Assembly (NCBI GenBank): GCA_037178855.1
Contig: JASJZC010000004.1
Coordinates: 5,270,001 to 5,334,000 of the forward strand
Reading direction: 5' to 3'
Source of the DNA: Oscheius sp. JU75
Lineage: Eukaryota; Nematoda; Chromadorea; Rhabditida; Rhabditidae
Length of the DNA: 64,000 nt
Below are positions 54,766 to 64,000 of this stretch, in pieces. The number at the start of each line of letters is the position of its first letter. Positions within the stretch are counted from its first letter, which is position 1. The translations under genes and the position numbers were made by a program. The notes under the pieces are model-generated. The model was not told where the DNA came from, searched no databases, and was given only the letters and a program-made list of their open reading frames with translations.

Positions 54766-57700
54766 ATGGATGCCCTCGGAGCTATGAGGTCCCTGGCTAA
54801 TCTACAGGCTAAATTCCAGTCGGAGGGCCTGCTCACATTCGATCCAGAGGCTCTACTGGCACTGGCCACTGGAGACATTGAAGGTACGGATGATTCACGA
54901 TAGTTCTCCCCCGTACACTCTCGCCCTTGTCAGCTTCCCTTTGTGAGCCGTTGTTTTGTCGCGCGAGTGTCAACTCGGACGTCTCCACATTTCAAAACAT
55001 TATCTTCAATCTTCTGTATTTTCTGGTGACGTATCCGACAGCCTAAATGGTCTCGTCTTCTTAAACTCTTCTTGAACTTTCGGTTCTCTGTCTTGTTTTT
55101 ACGCATCTCATCAAAAACCTATTCTGGATCGCGAGTGAAAAATCAGTTATCCCCGACTTAGAGGCAAATCGGTTTGGTGCCTATCCGTCTTGTTTACTTG
55201 AACTTGTCCAGTAGTTTTTCTAAGAACAGAAGATAACAAACAAATTAGGAGAAAACACTGGCAGAGATCAATGAAGTGAGGGACGGTAACCGTGACAGTG
55301 ACAATAACAGGGACAGTCCATGTCCATTCAAACTGAGTGAGTTCTTCAATACTTTTCCCATTCGGATTACTATCCTGAAAGGCTGCTTGGCTCAAAGATC
55401 CGGCCATCTTAAGCCTAGGACTGATCCGCTAGGAAGAGGATTATACTGTGCGCCAAAGTAGAAAATCATTCAATTCCTGCTAATTGCTACCTTGGAGCGA
55501 GAGCGGGTGTGGCAGAAAGGGATGATTACTCAAATCTTCGGGAACCTTCCCCCCGTGCGTCTTGTTGTCTGCGAATCAAAGACAACGGCGCCGGGGACTT
55601 TGAATATATATCCCGACGAATCCGGTGGCTCGGCAAAAGCAGCTCTCATTCTTACTTTGGCTTACTCGTCGGCTTGCTGCCTTGCCGGATGCCTACACTT
55701 ACGCCGTCGTCTTCAAAATGTCCTCCCCATTGAAGAGTCCCCATTGTAAGTTTTCCAAGAAGGAATGAGAAAAGACACATTTTCGAAGAGTCGAGAGTCC
55801 TTATCTGTTGTTTTATCTCTGTCAGTACGGGAACAAACAAGGCCAACTTTTTCGGGGTTCAAGTTGGAAAAAGATTTCAGGTCTTTCCGATGCTCCCATC
55901 TCTCCGACTCACGACTTCCATGCCACTTTCGAGACGGCCAGTTCTGCACAGTTGTTCGACTATCGTGGTGAGAAGGTGGCCGGCTTTGAGGTCAACGGAG
56001 TTCAAATGATATGTCTTCCACAGGTAAAGTGTGTTTCTATCTCTCTGCTCTGCCCGTCTTCTTCTCCATGTCTCTCAGTCTGCCTATCACTCTCCCATTT
56101 TCAGGTCTACGAACTCTTTCTCAAGAACATGGTCGGTGGTCTGCACACAGTATATACTAAGCTGAAGCGTTTAGAAATCTCTCCTCTGATTTGCAATGTT
56201 GAACAGGTTAGAATCATATTTCTCTCCCAATCAGAAATCATTTTCAGGTTCGAGCTCTCCGCGGCTTGGGAGCAATTCAGCCCGGTGTCAATCGCTGTAA
56301 ACTGATAGCCAGCAGCGACTTTGATAAACTCTACGAGGACTGTACAAACACATGGTTAGGGATTTTTTTTTTGGGAAGGGAGAGGGTGAAAAATAGACAA
56401 GGAGGCAGAGAGACAGAGATACCGATAGTTTTCAGTACTCGTCCTGGTCGTCCTCCCAAACGAGCCCTTCCTCACTCCGAGGACTGGACAGTCCCGAAGA
56501 AAGAGCCTCTTTCTCTGGACAGTAGTCACCTGATAAACCATCAAAGTGGTTTACCCTTTTCTCCCCCTCCAGGATCGACCTCCTTCGCCGAAGAGATGTC
56601 CCAACATCTCACCGTGCCGAATCCTCTTCTGCTCGGCAACTTTCTGCCACAGTTCACTGCGCACCAACTCCTCGTCCAGCACATGATGGCCATAGCGTCA
56701 CAACAGAAGTCGCTCGAGGTCCCGCAATCCAGGTATGAACCCCGGAATCCTGTTTTTGCCAGCTGCTAGTTCCCGGTAGCCGGCTTATCCGCCCGCTCTC
56801 GTGCGCACAAGATACCCTTCTTTTGGAGTAAATACCTGATCACCGTCACTCTCTCTTCTGGGATTTACTCTCCATTAGGAAAATGGGGCCTCTTCGGGAG
56901 AGGCTGAACCTGTCTTACTAGGCTCAGCAGCGCGTCAAGACGCATGTGAATAGTCCTCCTATCTAGGCGAAGATCCAACATGTCGACTCACATCCCTCAA
57001 CTCTTCTACATTCGACCCTTCTTCTATGCTGGGTGGGGTCATTTTGTCGATTCAGGGAACGAGCGAAAGAAAGAAGACAGAAGGCAATTTTCAAGTCGAT
57101 ATATTATACTGATACTCTCAATTTCTTGCATGTTCTGCAATCATGTAGAGCAGATGCCGCCTGCTTGAACTTATAACAGCAATAACTTTCTTTTTACAAT
57201 TAAAGCAATCAAAATAGTAGGTTGCTAACTCAAAAAAGTTTCTCTTTGCATTAGCTTGACTTGTCTTGACAGAAAAGTCCACAAACATTGTCAAGTGTTA
57301 TCCCAGATTAGAGTTGACTGGTGTCGCAGACGGAAGCCTCTTGCAAATTGTAAAGATAGGGTATAGGATAATTTTGCAGAATATATCTACACGGTAAAAA
57401 ACTGTTCTTCGTTCTTATTTCAGACTTCTAACATAAGACTGTACTTTTGCGATAATCGTGTGTTACCAGCAGTTATCCGCTATAGGTTTCGAAAAAGAAA
57501 AAAAAATGAGGCGCGCGAACTTCGCTCCATGGCTGAGAGCCTATATAAGAGATTGGCCTCATAAGCAGAGGGCCTCGGGTTCGATTGCCCAGAATGAGTT
57601 TTTTTCAGATTTGGTGGCAAATGACTGGTTTTCTTCTCCAAAACCAAAATAGTCTAAAAAAGTAAAAGAATCAGTTCACGATCCAGATTACAAAATTTAC

Positions 57701-58826
57701 CGTGTTCTAAATAGGAGGCTTCTGTAGAATCATATCAGAGATCAGTTTATACAGTAACCATCCAGTTTTCAGTGCAAATGCCGACGAGAGCCCACCAGAA
57801 GGGCTCAGTGGTGACATGGGTGGTGAGGTCTCGACGCCCTTGAATCTCACGAAGACGAACAGCAACTCCGAGACATGTGACAGTGACAGTCTGGAGAACA
57901 TGCGGAAAGTCGATGCTAGTGTAAGGGTGCTTTTTTTCTGAGATAAAACCACAAATCTAAGTTGTCTCCAAGTCAGTACAACTCGTCAGACCGGGGTGGC
58001 TCGTCGTCTAATGGCAGTAACAACTCACCGTCTTCCGAAACCTCTGCCGCTTTGAATAAAATCGCCACCCTGATCGATATGGCCAATGAGCACTTCAAAC
58101 AACAGAAAGATGCCATGCAGAAAGAGAGAGAAGAACTCGCAGAGCTCCGGACACAGCTGAAAGATTCCCTGGCTGACGAGAGTCGTCTGCGACATCAACT
58201 GGATGCGGAGAAGAGACGAAGCTGTAAGTTTGAACAGAACTTCGAGAGTGATAGTCAGGGAAAGAGGCTAGTGAGATTCTGTGACTTTACAGCTTTACAG
58301 AAAAAATGGTCATATCAGTTTTCTGGAAGAGGTTGTGAAATTAGAACATGTAAAGAAGAAGAGACTTCTTCGAAAAATTAAGTTAGGTTTTGCCTGAACG
58401 AGACCTTGACCAGTTATTCGCCTTACTACACGTGTTTTGGCACTACTAATCTGCAATAATAGCGTTGGAAGGTCCAGGGTAGAGACTTTATAGTTTCTGT
58501 GCAAAAAGGATACGGTTGTTGTCGTATATCTCCCGAGATCCCCTCCCCCTCTCGGCTTTTCGGATTCTCAGGAAGATCAGCCATGGATTAAAAGTTCTAT
58601 ATTGATACAATGAGGGAAGATTTGGAAGGGAAACATACCGCTTAACGCATTTTGGGCTGCTATCTGAACCACAGTTTCTGCATAAGTAGGCTTCGGTACT
58701 CGTGTTGTAACAAGACAAAAATTTTAAACATTTTCAGCTCTCTACTTCCGTCGCTACTGCAAGGCAAAAAAGGAGGCCATAGATCTGAAGGAGCAGCTTC
58801 TGACTGTTCCCCATGTCCAAATATGA
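54766..58826 (+). CDS. dac-1: Dachshund transcriptional cofactor
   Basis: The first exon, MDALGAMRSLANLQAKFQSE, is weakly conserved. The Ski/Sno/Dac DNA-binding domain is unmistakable: LFDYRGEKVAGFEVNGVQM, ICLPQVYELFLKNMVGGLH, TVYTKLKRLEISPLICNVEQ, VRALRGLGAIQPGVNRCKLI, FDKLYEDCTN and RPGRPPKRALPHSED (55950-56470). A low-complexity middle is followed by the C-terminal dachbox coiled coil: TSAALNKIATLIDMANEHFK, QKEREELAELRTQLKDSLAD and a last exon ending TVPHVQI. Dachshund acts in the nucleus with Six/Eya-type regulators in cell fate. How the first exon joins the domain (around 55000-55860) is uncertain; a second possible first exon, MSSPLKSPH, lies at about 55712. A tRNA-like element lies in one intron. 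Confidence 0.88.
57521..57605 (+). tRNA. tRNA-Met-like element, probably decayed
   Basis: About 78 bases with tRNA-like parts: an A-box-like TGGCTGAGAGCC, an anticodon-loop sequence CTCATAA giving anticodon CAT, a B-box-like GGTTCGATTGC, an imperfect acceptor stem (TTCGCTC with GAATGAG) and a following run of seven T. The T stem and anticodon stem have mismatches, so it may be a pseudogene or the head of a tRNA-derived SINE. It lies in a dachshund intron. Confidence 0.4.
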
Positions 58827-61704
58827 AAATACGAAACAAACCGGTGATGTAATCCAGTATACCCCCGGGTCTCCATCGGTGAATCTTCTCTTCCCCTACC
58901 CAGCTATCCCCTTCTAATCGTGTTGTGTAAAAGATTCGCTGTCTCTATCTGCGTACAAGTATATAAACCTTTTCTGATGACTTATTCTGAAGGGATTTCC
59001 CCTACGCCGTCGGCGGGAACGTTAGCAATTAGGGAATCTCATGTCTTTCTACAAGGCTAATTCCTTCTGGCCATAAACAGACACCCTGCCCCTCTCAAAC
59101 AAAGCAAGCCACACGTCTTCATAACTGCGTCTTCTATAAAAACACACCTATTTATAGATCTCTCTACTAATAAAGCGCAATGGCGTCCGTCCGTGCGTCA
59201 CACGAGGAAAAAGCTGGCACGTCATAACATGTCAAGAGTTTAGATGACAAGCCAGCTTTGGGGGAAACTTGGGAACTTAGGCTATTGGAGAAGCGGCGAA
59301 GGCACCCGTTGTCACTGATATGTCAAGACTGAGGGACGGCGAAGCCATCATAGACGGCTGGTACTCATACTATGTCTCTCTGTCTCTCTGTCTGTCTCTT
59401 TCTGCCTTTCTTGTCCAAATCCCCTTCTCGTTAACTAGGAATGGGTTAACCTCTCTCTTCCTATTCATCCCAACTGAATGGGACCAGTCACGTTTGAATA
59501 TCCACGTCAGTCAGTCCTTTTCACGACTATTTTGCAGTTGTTTTTGTGATGTGAAGGTGGCTCTTTTGAATGTTTTTCATCATGACCATTGGTATTCTCG
59601 ACCTGGTCTCATTGGACACCGAGATAGAGAAGAAGTGAAAGCAACAGAAAGAGTTGCTCTTCAATCTCGAATTCTAGCTCATCGGTACGAGAACTCCCAG
59701 TCTCCCAAAGAACACCTATTCCCCCCCTTGTCTCTCACACATAGCTCCGACTCATTTCCTAGATATACTGCCTCGTAAAGAGTAGTCTTTAGTGATCTTT
59801 CTGTCTTCTTAGAGGACGACGAGGGTCTCTCCTTGCCTTTTTGCCCCTATATCCCTCTGTTTTTCTGCCTCCATCTGCCTCTCTCTGTTTCTCTGTCTTT
59901 ATGTCTCTCTGTCATCCTGTTTTCCATGGAATTCGAGAGACACTCCCTGTTAACATGATCATCTCAAGTACCAGCCCCAGTCCGCAACTCTCTCCGTCGT
60001 CTCTCTATAAAAAAGCCTCTACGAAATAGGGCGCCAAAAGATTCAGATGTTTTGTCGGTGCCGAGGGTTTCCGTTCCTCGTCCTTTCCTTCCGTTTATGG
60101 GTCACCTCGTCCGTTTTTCTCCCCTCAAAATCTTGTTATAGACCCTGACAAAGACTCGTACGTAATCAGGAGTTCTCGGAATCTTCTGTGTGAATTATTC
60201 GAAAGTCGAGTCCTCTCGGCCTCTTCCGATTGTCTGTAATTGTGCTAGCGGGTAATGAGAGTCCCTGTTTGTCCCCTCATCCCCCTCCTCCGTGTCTCTC
60301 TCTTTTGATTCTCCACTCACACTCTTTACAAGTGTAGAATTAGGAACTTCCTTATGCTGGAAGACGGATTCACTATTTCAAGAGGCTCTCTTCTCTAATC
60401 AAATGTGGGAGAGACCACGAAAACAGTCCCCCGATCGATCAAGATGATTCTTTCAAAACAGTGCAGATTCTTCTGTATTCAATCTCATGTGCGTGTCTGA
60501 TAGTTTCCGATTACTAATGATTGGAAGTTCAATGGTTTCATTTGACTGGTATGAATAGAGATTCTATTGCTACCTTTCTGACTCACTGTCAATCTGTATT
60601 TCATTATAGCACCTCCTCAACAGTAGTAAATGATTGCTGACTGTTCCCAGATGTAGAAGTCGAGAGATGAGTAATCTAAAAATAGCATACTCCAGCTGCG
60701 CATACAGTTTACTTGAAGTCCCTTGCTTCCAACTTGAACCATTCAAAATCTTCTGATTTGTTCTGTTCTATAATCCGGTCGTTGTCATTTACTTCAATAT
60801 TTGAATCTAGACCCTCCACATTGTTTCCCCAGTGGTCAGGGGTAAAAGCATATGTTTTCCAAACCACTTTTTGTATAGATAACTTTGCTGAATCCTGGGT
60901 GCTCTCGAGCAGTTGTCTTTAGTGTAGTGACACAGATCCAACTCCGTGGAAAATCTCTGTGGTTCAGAATCGGAAAACACAGAAGTAGTCAATGTTAAGC
61001 CTTTAGGATCATTGCAGCTGCATACATTTTTGCTCTAAATTTGAAAGCGCTGTGAAATTTACGAGCAAAACCATCAATGAGCATAGTCTCCGACGGCTTC
61101 GCCGTCCTTTTAAAGTTTGCATTGGCAGCTGCGCGCTTTTTTTTCGTAGCGGCTGGCAGACACCTTTGCTTTTGAGTAGTAGAGAGATCTCTGTAGAAAG
61201 CTGGAGAATTTTCTATTCTATTGTCCTTTTCCCATCCCTCGACCCCCATTTCACGATTTTTCTCTGCTCATTTGTCCCTGCCTCGTTGTGTGCTGGACTC
61301 GACTAGGAATACCCAGCTGCATATTTGAATCATCAATCTTTTGCTCGCCTACTGGAGCTCTTCTCCCTTTCCTCAAGATCTCTCTTTTTGATACCTTCGA
61401 TGGGGATCTGAAACAAGAGTACAGGCTGCAAAATGTCTCTAACCTGCAAGGCCTGTTCAAAAAGTTGAGTGGAAGTCTTGGACATTCTCCCCCCAGATCT
61501 TACCCCAAAACGAACTCTCACTTCGTGCACTCTACAATATACAAGCGCTACGTTCTCAGAAGTACTTGCTATCGTGGGTAATTTTACTCTAACCCCTTCT
61601 AGCACGCCAAAGAGTCGAGAGACCAGCAATTAGTCAGAGCCAGTGCTACAATGATTGGTGATCCCAGATTTCTTCACATCTCAAAGATCTCCCAATATTT
61701 GAGA

Positions 61705-61722
61705 AAGAGAGAGAGAGAGAGA
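61705..61722. repeat. (GA)n microsatellite
   Basis: A short GA run in the gene-poor interval. Confidence 0.75.
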
Positions 61723-62277
61723 CTCCCCACGCTATAATTAGCTGGCCCTTAAATCTGGGAGAGTAGTACGTTAGGTTATCCGAGAGCGAGGTTCAGTTTA
61801 CTCCATAGGACCCTGTTCCGTGACGCACATCCATTCAGCGGAATCGAGGCGAAGCACATGGCTCCTGACTTCATTTTGACTCTCTCTCTCTCATTCTACC
61901 AAATATGTTTGTTATGCTTTTTTCCCGCGATTCTCGGAGTTTGAAGGAAATGTCAGAGTTCGCGTCCAACAAAGTCTGTTTACAAACTATGTGTGCTCTT
62001 TTCTCTCACATAGTTCTAGCTAGTCTGGTGTTCTTTCGCTTTACAGTAGACGACAGAGGGATAGACAGAAAGATGTCTAAAATCAGGTACCTGAACTACA
62101 ACTAGAGTCACGTGGTCTCACCCTTCCTGAGAGTTTATCCACTGAATAGACTACTAATCAGTCACCTATGTCTATTTTCAGGCTCTCCCCTCATTTATCT
62201 ACTTCCTTTGTGTCTCCTCCCTACCAAAAACCTGAATCTCCTCCGAGCACAATGGCAGCTTTAGTTTGATTTGTGTC

Positions 62278-62278
<1 letters not shown>

Positions 62279-62312
<34 letters not shown>
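62279..62312. repeat. (TC)n microsatellite
   Basis: About 16 TC units in the gene-poor interval, followed by a poly-purine GGAGGGGTGGGAGGG stretch. Confidence 0.85.
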
Positions 62313-62314
<2 letters not shown>

Positions 62315-63483
62315 AAGGAGGGGTGGGAGGGCGTAAGAAGAACCGTCCCATCCCCTTGTCGGAAAAAGACAAGCGCTTCCAGATGCCGATGGGAATAATC
62401 CCATGTTCTAGGACTACATTACTTGTTTTCCTCTCTCCAGACTTCTGCTCCCGAATGATATCATCTGTTTGGTCGAGCTTGTAAAGCCGTTTTCATGGAA
62501 TTGACCTGCCTTTCACGCTCAAGCAGACAGGAAGGCTAGCAGGGGAGACATAAATATATGCCTTTGGGGGCTCCGAATTGACACGTTTTGCTTCCTTGAG
62601 ACTAATTAGCAGAGGAACCCGCGCGTGTGAGTTTTAGTTCCGTATACAGAGGTATCAGAGGGTCAACTTCAGTATTCGGTCTTTGCAAACTTGATATACT
62701 CTTCAGTTCCATGCCACCCTCGACCTTTTTCAAATTTAGAGATATTTGTAAGCAAATGTGCGATCGTCTCACGTTATGCTGGACAAGATGGATAAACTTT
62801 CAGCCCATGACAGGCATTTAAATGAAAAACTTCCAGATATCTGCTCTGTGACCTTGAACATAGGGAACAGTTTCAAGAGTATCCAAGATCTGAAGGGACG
62901 GGATCACAAAATAATAAAAGAGGAATACATAGACTGAAGGAACATCTATGTCCTAGAACTTACAAACTGGACAGATAGATAGCAAGATAGAACAAGAGAC
63001 AAGGGATAGGATAAGAGACACAGGACAAGAGTGTTAGTGAGACAGTGATATCAAGAGGCGTGAGAGCGAATCAGATATATCTAGTGAAAAAAAGCTTGTC
63101 CTTCCAAAGAACCTTCTAACTACCACACTTTTGAAACTTTGAGCGTACTCCTATTAGTTCAGTCCAGTTATTATCAACCTTTGCACAAGAGTAGAATTAC
63201 ATGAACTCGCTTGACTCTTCGTGCCTCAATAGTTTGATGGAGATCACTAGCTTTCCCCAAACCTTCTTCAAAGGCGCCCAGATACGGCATCTGTCCATGG
63301 ATGGAAGATCAGTCCCACACCCCATATTTTCCCTTCTCACTCGCGCTCGGTAACTCTTTTAGCGTATTCTTATTCATCGTCCATCTTCTTTGGTCGCTCT
63401 CCCCTTCGGGCTTCCCCACAACCAGCTCACATGACGCTCTCAAGTGTTTTGACTTGATTACGAATATCTAGTTTTCAGCTACC

Positions 63484-63720
63484 ATGGATTTCGATCTGAT
63501 TCGGGAAGAGGGCCGGATCGTTTGCAATAATTATTCTCTAAACTCAACAAGTCCAATTGGATTCTCACAGAAGGATGTCTATTGCGATTACACTGAGTAT
63601 GAAGATACTATGTAAGTTCTGCCTCCCTGTTGTTCTGTCTTACTGTCCCATCCAGTAACTGTAAGGAACTAACCTGTTCGAATGTCGGTTGCTGTGCTAG
63701 TTTTGTGAGATTGATCAGGG
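63484..63720 (+). CDS. Possible first exons of an unrecognised gene
   Basis: ATG follows TTTTCAGCTACC and opens MDFDLIREEGRIVCNNYSLN, then IGFSQKDVYCDYTEYEDT. A GTAAGT donor at about 63611 and a CATCCAG acceptor at about 63655 join NCKELTCSNVGCC in the same frame. The frame then stops near 63780 unless another intron intervenes. No signal peptide and no family recognised. The cysteine-rich second exon is the main point of interest. Confidence 0.35.
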
Positions 63721-63850
63721 TTGTGGGAGGTTATATATTTGTGTTGAAGAAGAAGCAAATTGGCTGGAGAGCGCTGGCATGACTGTGGTTGGGGTAGAAC
63801 TATTGTTGGGAGCCCTCGGTTTGACCGTCAGCTGGTAGACGTAGCATTAC

Positions 63851-63960
63851 TTGCCATCCGGACGATGGATAGCTTCCAGTTTGACATCAAAGATCCTCAA
63901 GGGACGCAGAATTCTGTCCTCGTTACAGCCAGACTGATAGTCGACTTCTGACAGCGACAT
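63851..63960 (-). CDS. Possible first exon of an unrecognised minus-strand gene
   Basis: The minus strand reads MSLSEVDYQSGCNEDRIL, then RPLRIFDVKLEAIHRPDGK, from an ATG at 63958-63960 that lies one base after TGGCCAG. It ends at a GTAATG donor. The codon composition is protein-like. Further exons would lie to the left, where the proposed plus-strand exons are, so at most one of the two models may be right, or they are intertwined. Family unknown. Confidence 0.33.
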
Positions 63961-64000
63961 TCTGGCCAGATGGAATTATGGTAAAGTGACTTCCTCTTCT

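Larger units (their letters stand above)
58827..63483. other. Gene-poor interval downstream of dachshund
   Basis: About 4.6 kb with no gene I can support. It contains TCTCTGTC-type pyrimidine tracts (59372-59410, 59865-59925), a (GA)n run near 61705-61722 and a (TC)n run near 62279-62312. Open frames are short and lack family motifs and splice support. Regulatory DNA for flanking genes is likely but unproven. Confidence 0.4.

Noticed and set aside
58827-63483. Genes from open frames such as those at 59320, 61288 and 61905
   Set aside because: They are pyrimidine-tract or random frames with no domain, splice or start support.

Overview
The window is eukaryotic nuclear DNA, most likely from a nematode. 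Genes are cut by many short GT-AG introns (often 40-60 bases). Several genes sit 120-160 bases apart on one strand, as in nematode operons. Four spliced-leader (SL) RNA-like genes can be folded by eye. Some families present are typical of nematodes: a short SH2-tyrosine kinase of the FER/SPE-8 type, a major-sperm-protein (MSP) domain relic and Arg/Ser-rich sperm chromatin-like proteins. The species cannot be named from the sequence. All gene names rest on remembered family motifs, not on a search.

Layout. 0.5-1.9 kb: cyclin K-like (+). 2.0-17.7 kb: a minus-strand, operon-like run MCCC2 > mitochondrial ribosomal protein mL44 > WRN-type RecQ helicase. The WRN gene has a ~4 kb intron that splits its Walker A motif and holds a complete CoREST-like gene on the plus strand. 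18.3-22.8 kb (+): cyclin A, TMEM147 and LIN-37 (DREAM complex). 23.0-31.1 kb (-): a small G-protein signalling modulator (SGSM/TBC) gene whose introns carry an antisense sperm chromatin-like gene and two SL RNA-like genes. 31-36.4 kb: gene-poor and repeat-bearing, with a third SL RNA gene. 36.4-40.1 kb (-): F-box/kelch (FBXO42-like) followed by glia maturation factor. 40.1-44.9 kb (+): KANSL2-like, with a second copy of the sperm chromatin-like gene antisense in an intron. 45.6-45.9 kb (-): a small secreted-peptide gene. 46.6-53.7 kb (+): an unknown gene with YNR motifs (SL RNA in its intron), then a BPI/LBP-family gene whose intron contains an antisense MSP-domain pseudogene and an antisense SH2-kinase gene. 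54.7-58.8 kb (+): dachshund. 58.8-63.4 kb: no convincing gene. 63.4-64 kb: first exons of two possible genes.

Three patterns stand out. First, SL RNA genes are dispersed, each with an upstream promoter-like element at exactly -54, and three of the four lie in introns of protein genes. Second, gene-in-intron nesting is frequent and always antisense to the host for protein genes. Third, apart from CoREST, the nested protein genes belong to families tied to sperm in nematodes (sperm chromatin-like, MSP, FER/SPE-8-like kinase).
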